Positions 1-7,006 are shown, counted from the stretch's first letter. The stretch: DNA of 10,909 bases from an uncultured Lachnospiraceae bacterium (GCA_905236365.1 CAJOPP010000228.1:1-10909); one strand, 5' to 3'. The notes: generated by a model not told the origin, from the letters alone. A program made the numbers and translations.

Positions 1-127
1 AGAGGCGAGGGCATCTCTGTCTGAGATATACATTTTTGTACGAATCTCACAATGAATGCGAGACGCTGGCTAAACAGTTACATTTTATCATACATACGAA
101 AAAAAGAAAATATTCAAAAAGAATCAT
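1..127. other. Left-edge non-coding stretch
   Basis: No gene can be supported here. One plus-strand frame is open from the edge to about position 188 but shows no recognisable protein. On the minus strand there is an extended -10 look-alike (TGA-TAAAAT, 82-90) without a good -35. It could serve a leftward gene outside the window, but this is weak. An A-rich tract at about 100-120 lies just upstream of the ylmH promoter and could act as an UP-like element. Confidence 0.3.
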
Positions 128-157
128 TTGCCAACAAATATTAATATCTGATATACT
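128..157 (+). promoter_or_regulatory. Predicted sigma-A promoter for ylmH-like gene
   Basis: A TTGCCA -35 (128-133) and a TATACT -10 (152-157) are separated by 18 bp, preceded by A-rich DNA. A start near 163-166 would give a leader of about 100 nt. The dispersed hairpin repeat sits at the very 5' end of that leader. The call rests on motif match and spacing only. Confidence 0.55.
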
Positions 158-162
158 ATATT

Positions 163-196
163 TATGCGTACCTATTCAGCAGAACTGAACAGATAC
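163..196. repeat. Dispersed hairpin repeat, copy 1
   Basis: A 12-nt arm (168-179, GTACCTATTCAG) faces an inverted arm (185-196) across a 5-nt loop. Read as minus-strand RNA, the two mismatches become G-U pairs, giving a continuous 12-bp stem. Positions 163-191 match copy 2 (2336-2364) at 25 of 29 positions. The element lies between the predicted ylmH promoter and its start codon. Whether it is a repeat family, a protein-binding site or an RNA structure cannot be told from two copies. Confidence 0.6.
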
Positions 197-262
197 ATTT
201 ATTCATTGTAAATCGTCAACATCGACGGGTAGATTTCAAAGACTTATATCGGGAGAAAACAA

Positions 263-1018
263 ATGGACGACTGTCAGATTTTAAAAGGAAGGCTGATGGA
301 TTTGGCAAAACGTGCCTATCAGCAGAACATCTACACATATAGCAATTTTCTATCGTTGGCAGAACTGGCATTGCTTGACGAGATCAGAGAGGATATTTCC
401 TATATTCATTATGAGTGTTTCGGTGGAAACGAACTGAGTGAACGCCAAATCGTTGGCTTTGGCTCTGAGGAAGATTTTGGATATCCCGGACAATTTCCGA
501 TTGCAGTAATCAAGATTACGCCTTTACTTGCCAAATTCAGTGACGAACTAAATCATCGTGATTTTCTAGGAGCACTCATGCACCTTGGGATTGAACGGGA
601 TATGTTAGGAGACATTCTGGTGAAGGATAAAACGGCCTATGTGTTCTGTCTGGATAAAATAGCAGATTATATCTGCAAAGAGCTTACCAAGGTGAAACAC
701 ACCAACATAAAATGTGAGATGACATATCTGGATATCCCTGCTCTAAAGCCGACGTTGGTAGATGAAGAATTTCCCGTTGCCTCCCTGCGGTTAGACGGTA
801 TCATCGCAGCCCTTTTAAAATGTTCCCGCAAAGAAGCTCTTGCTTTCTTTACCGACAAGAAAGTCACATTGAACGGGCATATAACGGGACGCAACAGTAT
901 CCTTCTAAAAGACGGGGATATCTTCTCTGTCCGGGGACATGGCAAATTTATATTTGATCACTCCGGTGGCAATACCCGCAAAGGGAAAATATATGTCCAT
1001 ATCAAACGATATGTATGA
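263..1018 (+). CDS. ylmH: YlmH-like S4-domain RNA-binding protein
   Basis: This 251-residue protein has the architecture of the YlmH family. An N-terminal module contains the family-typical stretch at residues 98-120 (HRDFLGALMHLGIERDMLGD), and a C-terminal S4 RNA-binding domain covers about residues 173-235, with KEALAFFTDKKVTLNG at 190-205. In the known family, YlmH binds the ribosomal large subunit and has been linked to handling of stalled peptidyl-tRNA complexes. It often sits beside sepF/ylmG/divIVA after the division cluster. Here none of those neighbours is present, and the next gene converges on it. The ATG has a GGGAG ribosome binding site at 251-255 with 7-nt spacing. No clear terminator is visible in the 70 bp before the convergent prsW-like gene. 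The family call is confident. The precise role in this organism is inferred. Confidence 0.88.
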   Translation: MDDCQILKGRLMDLAKRAYQQNIYTYSNFLSLAELALLDEIREDISYIHYECFGGNELSERQIVGFGSEEDFGYPGQFPIAVIKITPLLAKFSDELNHRDFLGALMHLGIERDMLGDILVKDKTAYVFCLDKIADYICKELTKVKHTNIKCEMTYLDIPALKPTLVDEEFPVASLRLDGIIAALLKCSRKEALAFFTDKKVTLNGHITGRNSILLKDGDIFSVRGHGKFIFDHSGGNTRKGKIYVHIKRYV

Positions 1019-1088
1019 TTCGTCAGTCATAAACCTTGGACTTGATGATAACGGCAAGCTCTTACTTATAAAAATAGCACTCAAATAT

Positions 1089-1886
1089 TCAGGATTCATC
1101 CGAAAACACCAACTCTTCCGGTACTTCCATATTCAATGATGCTGCTGCCATCTGCAACCAAACCGGATTCTGAATCCACGTATCCCCCTCCTGTAATACA
1201 TAGAACGGAATATCCTGCTTCTCACCCCGTACCACAAAGATTATGGCAAACACATCACATACCACTACAAATAATAAAAATAACAGGGTAAGAAGAATTG
1301 ACTCCCTACTCAGACAAAAATCATAAAAACCATGCAACACAACCGGCACCCAAAGGGATCTTGTCATATATCTCTTTGCCTTTTTCAGATTCCCCCGAAC
1401 CTGATGAAGTTTTGCATTCCCGATATAATATCCCATGAATACTGCAAAGGTACAATGTCCCGGTACAGAAAGGATTGCTCTTACAATCCCTGTGCCAACT
1501 CCATTCTGGAATACATAAAGTATATTTTCTAACAGGGCAAATCCCAACGATGATGCGACACAATATACAATTCCATCAAAGCGGTAATTGAAGGCGGGTT
1601 TCTTCCACATGTATTTTTTGACCACAAAACGCTTCCAGAACTCTTCTGCCAATGCAACGACAAAAAAGGTATCCAATAAAGTAAATAGAACACTATCCTC
1701 CGCCAGGAAAACAGACAATATTCCTTCCCCGATCAGTTCAAAAAGAATCGACGGAATTGTGGTAAGCATTCCGAATCCCAAAACTGCCAGAACTAAATTC
1801 AGTGGCTCCGGCTCTACTTTATCACATTTGTAAATCACCAGCATAAGAATTGCTGCCGGTAAGATTGAAATTATCAGTAAGTGCAT
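1089..1886 (-). CDS. prsW: PrsW-family intramembrane metalloprotease
   Basis: A 265-residue polytopic membrane protein matching the PrsW (M82) family. It begins with a hydrophobic segment followed by KCDKVEPEP, a typical PrsW N-terminus. The conserved motifs appear in order: EEFWKR at 81-86 (EExxK type), GFALLEN at 115-121 (FxxxE), PGH at 142-144 and LHGFYDF at 184-190, supplying the expected Glu and His residues. The C-terminal 45 or so residues are soluble and less conserved. Characterised relatives make the first cut in membrane anti-sigma factors (RsiW in Bacillus, RsiT in C. difficile). No sigma/anti-sigma pair is visible here, so the substrate is unknown. I chose ATG at 1886 because a GAGGAG site (1894-1899) lies exactly 7 nt upstream. 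The in-frame ATGs at 1892 and 1901 are too close to that site or overlap it. The start is nested inside the upstream cupin gene, implying coupled translation. Confidence 0.88.
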   Translation of the reverse strand: MHLLIISILPAAILMLVIYKCDKVEPEPLNLVLAVLGFGMLTTIPSILFELIGEGILSVFLAEDSVLFTLLDTFFVVALAEEFWKRFVVKKYMWKKPAFNYRFDGIVYCVASSLGFALLENILYVFQNGVGTGIVRAILSVPGHCTFAVFMGYYIGNAKLHQVRGNLKKAKRYMTRSLWVPVVLHGFYDFCLSRESILLTLLFLLFVVVCDVFAIIFVVRGEKQDIPFYVLQEGDTWIQNPVWLQMAAASLNMEVPEELVFSDES

Positions 1887-2310
1887 TGCCATTCTCCTCA
1901 TTTGTATTCAAACCGACACTTGCGTACAACTGCTGAATCAAATCTTCATCCAGATTGTAAAGCGGCGAATTATCATCGCAGGTATTCCGGTTTTCAACAA
2001 TCAGAACCTCTCCTGCCTCATCCATAATATGCTCATGCCAAAATCCTTTTTTAATATTGTAAATCTTATGCGGCTGCATCTTCACCGCACGAACATTCTC
2101 TGGTTTCTCACCATCACCTGCCAGAAACAAGGTGACATTCCCCTGTAGTAGTACAAACACTTCGTCCGTATAAAGATGTTTCTGCATCGTTGTTACGTTT
2201 TCAATTTTCAAATCCTCGCAATATTTCAGGACGGCAACCCTCCATGACTCATAATCCACAAGAGGCTTATATCCCTCCGGTTGAAAATCCACAATCTCAA
2301 TATCCTGCAT
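1822..2310 (-). CDS. Cupin-fold protein of unknown function
   Basis: A 162-residue soluble protein with a cupin-like core. Residues 45-57 fit the second half of cupin motif 1 (H45-x4-E50-x6-G57), but the usual first His position is Gln43. The later YNIKKGFWHEHIM stretch (84-96) supplies a motif-2-like His92. Metal binding is therefore plausible but not certain. Sugar epimerase-, isomerase- and ureidoglycolate lyase-like cupins look broadly similar, and I cannot assign a reaction. The ATG at 2310 has an AAAGGAG site (2319-2325) at 8 nt, so I prefer it to an in-frame TTG at 2331. The last 20 residues and stop overlap the start of prsW. This tail (NFNLTGSNSYAGDLQM) looks low in conservation and may exist mainly to carry the prsW ribosome binding site and start. 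Confidence 0.75.
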   Translation of the reverse strand: MQDIEIVDFQPEGYKPLVDYESWRVAVLKYCEDLKIENVTTMQKHLYTDEVFVLLQGNVTLFLAGDGEKPENVRAVKMQPHKIYNIKKGFWHEHIMDEAGEVLIVENRNTCDDNSPLYNLDEDLIQQLYASVGLNTNEENGNALTDNFNLTGSNSYAGDLQM

Positions 2311-2335
2311 TCTCTCTACTCCTTTATTCAAATTC

Positions 2336-2369
2336 TATTCGTATCTATTCAGCAGGGCTGAACAATTAT
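2336..2369. repeat. Dispersed hairpin repeat, copy 2
   Basis: This is the second copy of the element at 163-196, in the leader of the cupin gene. The inner stem is TTCAGC / GCTGAA with a 3-nt loop (2354-2356), and outer pairing is weaker than in copy 1. Positions 2336-2364 match 163-191 at 25 of 29 positions. A possible third, degenerate half-copy lies at 2407-2420 (CGAATCTATTTAGC against CGTATCTATTCAGC). A -10-like TATAAC on the minus strand (2393-2398) lies upstream of it, without a convincing -35. Confidence 0.6.
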
Positions 2370-2447
2370 TTCTATTCTTTCTAATTACAATCGTTATACG
2401 TGCACTCGAATCTATTTAGCCATTCAAAATCTCGTAACAGCACTAGT

Positions 2448-2534
2448 AAAAAAATGAAACCGAAGGATACAAAATTTAGCCTATCCATCTAATTTAATCT
2501 TTTCTTTCCGCTCGCTAAATTCCATCCTTCGGTT
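2448..2534 (-). terminator. Long-armed rho-independent terminator of the GH94 gene
   Basis: The outer arms AACCGAAGGAT (2458-2468) and ATCCTTCGGTT (2524-2534) pair perfectly over 11 bp. Inner arms AATTTAGC (2473-2480) and GCTAAATT (2514-2521) add 8 bp after a small asymmetric internal loop. The terminal loop is about 33 nt. On the minus strand the stem is followed by TTTCATTTTTTT, with the T run at 2448-2454. It starts 16 bp beyond the GH94 stop codon, so it most likely ends that transcript and isolates the cupin/prsW operon. Confidence 0.75.
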
Positions 2535-2550
2535 ATCAATTTTCTACCTC

Positions 2551-5235
2551 TTATGCCAATGCAACTTCAATCACATGCTCATCCTCAGCAGAAAGTGCTG
2601 CGATATCACTTCTCTTGATCACATCTGCATCATAAGCCTTGCCATCCAGTGTAATAGACTGCACTTTGTATTCTTCCGGCTTCAATCCCTTTGCATTCTT
2701 GTAAACCACTTTGATCTTGCGGTCCGCAAAAATCATGGAAATTCCCGCTTCCCCATTCTCATCGAACTGGTTTGTCAGAAGCTGCGGATGGAACGCCAGA
2801 TCACCTAACTCTCCTCGAAGACCGAACATCTGAGTGATCACAGTTACCAACAGCCAGCTTGCTGCACCGGTCAGATAATGGTACACACCTCTTCCCTTAG
2901 CGTCAATATACTCCGGTACACCAGGATAAATCTTGCTCTTCTCAAAATCGTTGCAGTGCTGGAACAAGGTATTGATCACCTTATAAGCTGCCTCGGATTC
3001 TCCCCGTACATAAAGAGCATTTCCAAACATGGTTGTCATGTGGGAGAATACGGCTCCGTTCTCTTTGTGACCATATGCAAATCCAAACATTCTTCCGAGA
3101 TCCATCTTAATCTCATGGAAATTGGTATTCAGACGATATCCGCCAACGGATGGATCATAGAGATATTCATCTGCAGACTTCACGATGTCCTTAATCTGAT
3201 CCTGTGTCGCTATCTCAGACATGATAGTAAACACCTGACTGGTCAGCATCATGCGTACTCCATCTTCGGTCTCACCTTCTACTCTTCTTCCGGAATTATC
3301 ATAGTATCCGTTATACCATCCATGACCGTCTTTTGTCGTAATCCACTCAGTCTCCTGGATATGCTTGCGCATCCACTCTGCTTTGTTACGAAGATTCTTC
3401 TGAAGATCTTCGATCTTAAGCTCTGTCTTCTCTCCTGAAATTGCATGACGGCATGTATCACAATACTGCATCAAAACTTCACGCTTCTTTTCTACGCTGT
3501 CATAAAGATTCTGATCATCTGCAAGTAAACCTTCAATCTCTTTTAATACAGAAACCGTATCTTTGCCGGATGCCTTAAGGGTATCCAGAAGCTTTGCAAT
3601 ATTCTCCATGTTCTTCGCATACATCGTAGTGAAAGCAACACTCTCACCTCTCTGACCTGCCATATCCAAAGCATCATTCCAGTCTGCACCGCGAATCTTG
3701 ATATGGTTATGCTCTCCTACATCATAGAAGGAGGTCAGATGCTGAATCAGTAAATGCTCCAACAATGTACCGGAATAGGTGTTCTCACTCAGGTCTTTCT
3801 GTTTCTCACCCTGCTCCGGTGTCCAGAGAGTATCCTTCTCTTCACCACGGCATACCTGAGGATCCTTAAAGTAGGTATTCTCCTGCAACAGAATGTCAAT
3901 ATCTCCGGTCTGCTGGATATAAAGCTCTGTTGTGAGGAATGGCCATACACCATGATCCATCCATACACGTGTGATGTTGTTGCGATCTGCGATAAACTCA
4001 CCCTGCTTGCTTCCGATAATCGTCGCATTGGTTCCATCCATACGGACACCACCAAAGTTGTCGATCAACATCTGTCTGACACCGTCCGGATTCATGATCA
4101 GAAGTGCAAGACAATCCTGCCAAAGATCTCTCCAGCCTCGTCCACCTTTTCCGTAGTCATGATGCGGAAGGAAAGAGCATCCATAAATTCTTCTAAGCAT
4201 TGGCTGGAAGCTTACCCACTTCATCCACTGATCAAATTCTTTGGAACCGGTCTGGTAAGATACATTCACTTTCTCTTTCCAATAAGCAGAAGTCTCAGTA
4301 AATGCCTTATCAAAAGCAGCAACATCTAAGAACTTACCTGCCACGTCTGCCAGTTCTGTCTCACCATTGCCATATCCCATAACAATCACATAAGAAATCT
4401 TCTCACCCGGTTTTACAACCTTTTGTGCAAAACATAATCCGCCTAATGCCTCATATCCATCAATACTGTATCCTGCCTCATGAGGTGTAAGGGTCTTTTC
4501 ATATAATGCCTTTGGATTCTCTAAATTACCACCTTCACCGATAAACTCCTCTACAATCGGATAGAATCCAATCGGACTCTCATTCTGATTGCCGCCAAAC
4601 ACACCATATACCAGTTCGTTTCTCTTATGTCCACGCTCATCAAAGGTCATGGTAGGATTCACAATAATTCCCTTATCATTTGTCTTGATTCTATGTAATA
4701 AAGCAGTTACATGACGGTGGTCACGGATATTGTCTGCAGAACGTGCATACATTGGAATTGCTGTCACAACCTGTACCGTTACATCCTCTTTGGAAGTGTT
4801 CTCAATCTCCACCTTTGTAAGCTCTACCAATTCCCCGGAAGAAGGAACCACACTGCTCAAAGTTCCTGTCAGTCCATACTTCTTAGAAATTCTGGTCAGT
4901 TTATGATGCATAAATCCAGCCTCTAACTTTGTCTCTTCCTTATCCTCCGTAAACAATTCTGCCTGTTGTGCTGCTGATCTTCCAGTCAACGACCATAAAG
5001 ACTTGTCGTTTACCTTTACCCAGATATTCCTTGAAGCCTTATCATTGTGCAGATTCTCACAGCTTGCCGGAGGCATAAAAAAGGCATTCTGATTCAACTT
5101 CGAATCTCCTGCCAGATCCGGTGTCACACAACTCATCACACCTGCTTCATTTGCAATCGGGAAATAAAGATAACTGATTCTTTCCGGGTTGTCCAGTTCA
5201 AAATCTCCCTGATTGCCTATATAATTGTAGCTCAT
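2551..5235 (-). CDS. GH94 glycoside phosphorylase (cellobiose/laminaribiose phosphorylase-like)
   Basis: An 894-residue cytosolic enzyme without a signal peptide and of typical GH94 length. An N-terminal beta-sandwich (about 1-300) is followed by a helical linker, an (alpha/alpha)6 barrel (about 330-800) and a small C-terminal beta domain. Recognisable stretches include GGRGWRDLWQDCLAL (364-378), TRVWMDHGVWPFLTTE (422-437), HIKIRGADWNDALDMAG (511-527) and PGVPEYID (771-778). The GH94 general-acid Asp lies in the DWND motif (518-521). Such enzymes use phosphate to split a beta-linked gluco-oligosaccharide into glucose 1-phosphate and a shorter sugar. Many GH94 enzymes have GDWNDG here, whereas this one has GADWNDALD, so I do not assign a substrate; cellobiose, laminaribiose and related oligosaccharides are candidates. 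The ATG at 5235 is preceded by purine-rich DNA (AAGGAG and AAGGAA) but has no ideal spacing. It is transcribed alone, with a long leader containing a cre-like site. Confidence 0.85.
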   Translation of the reverse strand: MSYNYIGNQGDFELDNPERISYLYFPIANEAGVMSCVTPDLAGDSKLNQNAFFMPPASCENLHNDKASRNIWVKVNDKSLWSLTGRSAAQQAELFTEDKEETKLEAGFMHHKLTRISKKYGLTGTLSSVVPSSGELVELTKVEIENTSKEDVTVQVVTAIPMYARSADNIRDHRHVTALLHRIKTNDKGIIVNPTMTFDERGHKRNELVYGVFGGNQNESPIGFYPIVEEFIGEGGNLENPKALYEKTLTPHEAGYSIDGYEALGGLCFAQKVVKPGEKISYVIVMGYGNGETELADVAGKFLDVAAFDKAFTETSAYWKEKVNVSYQTGSKEFDQWMKWVSFQPMLRRIYGCSFLPHHDYGKGGRGWRDLWQDCLALLIMNPDGVRQMLIDNFGGVRMDGTNATIIGSKQGEFIADRNNITRVWMDHGVWPFLTTELYIQQTGDIDILLQENTYFKDPQVCRGEEKDTLWTPEQGEKQKDLSENTYSGTLLEHLLIQHLTSFYDVGEHNHIKIRGADWNDALDMAGQRGESVAFTTMYAKNMENIAKLLDTLKASGKDTVSVLKEIEGLLADDQNLYDSVEKKREVLMQYCDTCRHAISGEKTELKIEDLQKNLRNKAEWMRKHIQETEWITTKDGHGWYNGYYDNSGRRVEGETEDGVRMMLTSQVFTIMSEIATQDQIKDIVKSADEYLYDPSVGGYRLNTNFHEIKMDLGRMFGFAYGHKENGAVFSHMTTMFGNALYVRGESEAAYKVINTLFQHCNDFEKSKIYPGVPEYIDAKGRGVYHYLTGAASWLLVTVITQMFGLRGELGDLAFHPQLLTNQFDENGEAGISMIFADRKIKVVYKNAKGLKPEEYKVQSITLDGKAYDADVIKRSDIAALSAEDEHVIEVALA

Positions 5236-5369
5236 ACTTCCTTCTTTCTCCTTCTCTTTTATATTTATGACTTAATTTTCAAGCCTCACATATAATCCGT
5301 CAATTAAGCCTCCATTTTGTGAGTGAGCTTTATGTTGAAGATCATACCGCAATAACCCGGAATAATATC

Positions 5370-5383
5370 TGTGATCGATTACA
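5370..5383 (-). promoter_or_regulatory. cre-like (CcpA/LacI-family) operator in the GH94 leader
   Basis: On the minus strand the site reads TGTAATCGATCACA. It matches the classical catabolite-responsive element consensus TGWAANCGNTNWCA at every position, including the central CG. It is centred in a 16-bp near-palindrome (5369-5384). It lies roughly 65-75 nt downstream of the start expected from the predicted promoter, where a bound repressor would act as a roadblock. CcpA is one reading. A pathway-specific LacI-family regulator is equally possible, because both bind such CG-centred palindromes. Confidence 0.55.
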
Positions 5384-5452
5384 GCTATTGTAGTGCCGGA
5401 TTCGGCAAAAGACCACTCACAGAAAAAGGGTGCCTTAACCAATGAATCATAT

Positions 5453-5481
5453 ACTGTAAGTCTATCATAAATACAAGTCAA
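5453..5481 (-). promoter_or_regulatory. Predicted sigma-A promoter for the GH94 gene
   Basis: On the minus strand, TTGACT (5476-5481) and TACAGT (5453-5458) are spaced by exactly 17 bp, giving 5/6 and 4/6 matches. A start near 5446 would give a leader of about 210 nt. An alternative is a -10-like TATGAT nearer the gene, just past the cre-like site, but it lacks a good -35. Confidence 0.45.
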
Positions 5482-5517
5482 AATCTACTATTTTGTGTAG
5501 TATTTTTCGTCTCTTTG

Positions 5518-5526
5518 TGCTATACT
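5518..5526 (+). promoter_or_regulatory. Extended -10 promoter for trkA-trkH
   Basis: The sequence TGC-TATACT is a TGn extended -10 with a 5/6 hexamer. The -35 region is poor, as is common when the extension is present. Transcription would start near 5533, leaving a leader of about 115 nt before the trkA ATG. Confidence 0.45.
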
Positions 5527-5650
5527 ATGTGATTATGATAAAAGCACCCTATCGCAAGCAGCAGGGATTTACTCTCGCAGCATGCGCCAAATAGAATTTT
5601 CAAATCTATCTACTTGACACATTGCCTGCGATTACAATCAGGAGGAAAAC

Positions 5651-7006
5651 ATGAAGATTATTATCGTAGGATGTGGTAAAGTAGGCTACACCCTTGCAGA
5701 ACAATTAACTGAAGAAGGCCATGAGATCACTGTGATCGATACCAACAGTAATAAATTGGAACATGCATTATCTGTATTAGATATACAGGGAATCGAAGGA
5801 AACGGAAGTTCCTTCCGTACACAGTTAGAAGCAGGAATAAAGGACAGTGACTTGTTGATTGCCGTAACAGGACAGGATGAAGTGAATCTCCTATGCTGTC
5901 TGATTGCAAAAAAAGCCGGTAATTGCAACACCGTTGCCCGTGTTCGGAATCCGGAATACAACGAAGAGATCAAGTACCTGCAAGATGAACTCGGACTGTC
6001 TTTAGCAATCAATCCCGAACTTGCATGTGCAGTCGGAATTGCACATCTGATTGAAATTCCAAGTGCATTGGACTTTACTTCATTTGCTAAAGGGCGGGCA
6101 AATCTGATCAAACTTTCGATTCCCGACAATTCTTTTGTTCACAATATGTCCGTTTATGAGTTTTCCACAAAGGTGAATGCAAACACGCTGATCTGTGCGA
6201 TTGAACGGGGACATGAGGTCATTATTCCAGACGGAAATACCACTTTGTTCCAAGGCGACAACATGTATGTCATTGTCCCTCCTTATGAGATTCATCCACT
6301 ACTTTCCAAAATCGGAATCAAATCAAAACCAATTAAGTCCGTCATGATTATCGGAGGAAGCACCATTGCTTACTATCTGACCAAGCTATTGGAAGCCGCC
6401 CATGTACGGGTCAAAATCATAGAGCAAAATCTTGCACAGTGTGAACACTTAAGTGAATTATTGCCAAATACCCTGATCATCCATGGAGATGCAACAGATC
6501 GTCAGCTTTTACTGGAAGAAGGTATTGATGAGACCGACGCTTTTGTTGCACTTACCCAGATGGACGAGGAGAATCTGGTTCTCTCTTTATTTGCAAACAA
6601 AGTGAGCAGTGCCAAGATTATTACTAAAGTGGACAAAGTATCCTTTGAAGAAGTCATTGACGATCTCCCAATCGGTGCCATCGCCTGTCCAAAGAATATC
6701 ACCGCCAAGTCCATTATCCAATATGTACGAGCCATGCAAAATTCCTTTGGCAGTAACATTGAGACCCTCTACCGCATGCTGGATGATAAAGTAGAAGCGT
6801 TAGAATTCCACATTCGTCAGGATTCTAAGGTAACCAATACACCTCTTATGGAATTGAATTTGAAAAAAAACTTATTAATCTGTGCCATTATCCGAAATAG
6901 AAAGATTATTACTCCAAGCGGCAAGGATACCATATTGAACGGTGATACCGTGATCGTGGTAACTACAAACAAAGGATTAAAAGATATAAAAGATATATTA
7001 AATTAA
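5651..7006 (+). CDS. trkA: TrkA, regulatory NAD-binding subunit of Trk potassium uptake
   Basis: A 451-residue peripheral membrane protein made of two RCK units, the standard TrkA length and layout. The first nucleotide-binding fold opens with GCGKVG at 7-12 and has an acidic residue at the end of the second strand (VID30). An RCK-C domain follows at about 140-215. The second fold opens with MIIGGSTIAYYL (232-243), where the glycine motif is degenerate, as usual for the second TrkA half. A final RCK-C domain lies at about 370-451. It gates the TrkH channel in response to nucleotides and, in some Gram-positives, c-di-AMP. The ATG has a strong AGGAGG site (5640-5645) at 5 nt. trkH follows 109 bp downstream on the same strand with no clear terminator between, so the two probably form one operon. 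Confidence 0.95.
   Translation: MKIIIVGCGKVGYTLAEQLTEEGHEITVIDTNSNKLEHALSVLDIQGIEGNGSSFRTQLEAGIKDSDLLIAVTGQDEVNLLCCLIAKKAGNCNTVARVRNPEYNEEIKYLQDELGLSLAINPELACAVGIAHLIEIPSALDFTSFAKGRANLIKLSIPDNSFVHNMSVYEFSTKVNANTLICAIERGHEVIIPDGNTTLFQGDNMYVIVPPYEIHPLLSKIGIKSKPIKSVMIIGGSTIAYYLTKLLEAAHVRVKIIEQNLAQCEHLSELLPNTLIIHGDATDRQLLLEEGIDETDAFVALTQMDEENLVLSLFANKVSSAKIITKVDKVSFEEVIDDLPIGAIACPKNITAKSIIQYVRAMQNSFGSNIETLYRMLDDKVEALEFHIRQDSKVTNTPLMELNLKKNLLICAIIRNRKIITPSGKDTILNGDTVIVVTTNKGLKDIKDILN

Larger units (their letters stand above)
5236..5650. other. Divergent control region, GH94 gene / trkA
   Basis: These 415 bp contain no supportable gene. The left half is the probable leader of the GH94 gene (minus strand), with a cre-like operator and two mutually exclusive pairings. 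The right half carries the trkA promoter and a leader of about 115 nt. That leader has small inverted repeats (CGCA/TGCG near 5577-5587, and CCTG/CAGG at 5625-5642, the latter touching the trkA ribosome binding site). No known riboswitch class is recognised in either leader. Confidence 0.6.

Noticed and set aside
263..2310. A novel defence or mobile system in the left half
   Set aside because: The genes are recognisable cellular families without nucleases, integrases or toxin features, and base composition shows no obvious break.
2878..4329. Long plus-strand open frames opposite the GH94 gene (2878-3438 and 3754-4329)
   Set aside because: They are antisense to a clearly conserved enzyme, have Cys/Ile/Leu/Ser-rich composition typical of shadow frames, and lack ribosome binding sites.
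5272..5481. A 69-codon minus-strand open frame upstream of the GH94 gene
   Set aside because: It would begin at a TTG inside the predicted -35 element, has no ribosome binding site and resembles no known protein. It is better read as leader and operator DNA.
5614..5638. A perfect TTGACA followed by TACAAT just before trkA
   Set aside because: The spacer is only 13 bp and the start would fall at the ribosome binding site, so it is not a workable promoter.
5527..5650. A c-di-AMP (ydaO-type) or other riboswitch in the trkA leader
   Set aside because: K+ uptake genes are frequent targets, so I looked for one, but the conserved sequence blocks of that class are absent and only small hairpins are visible.
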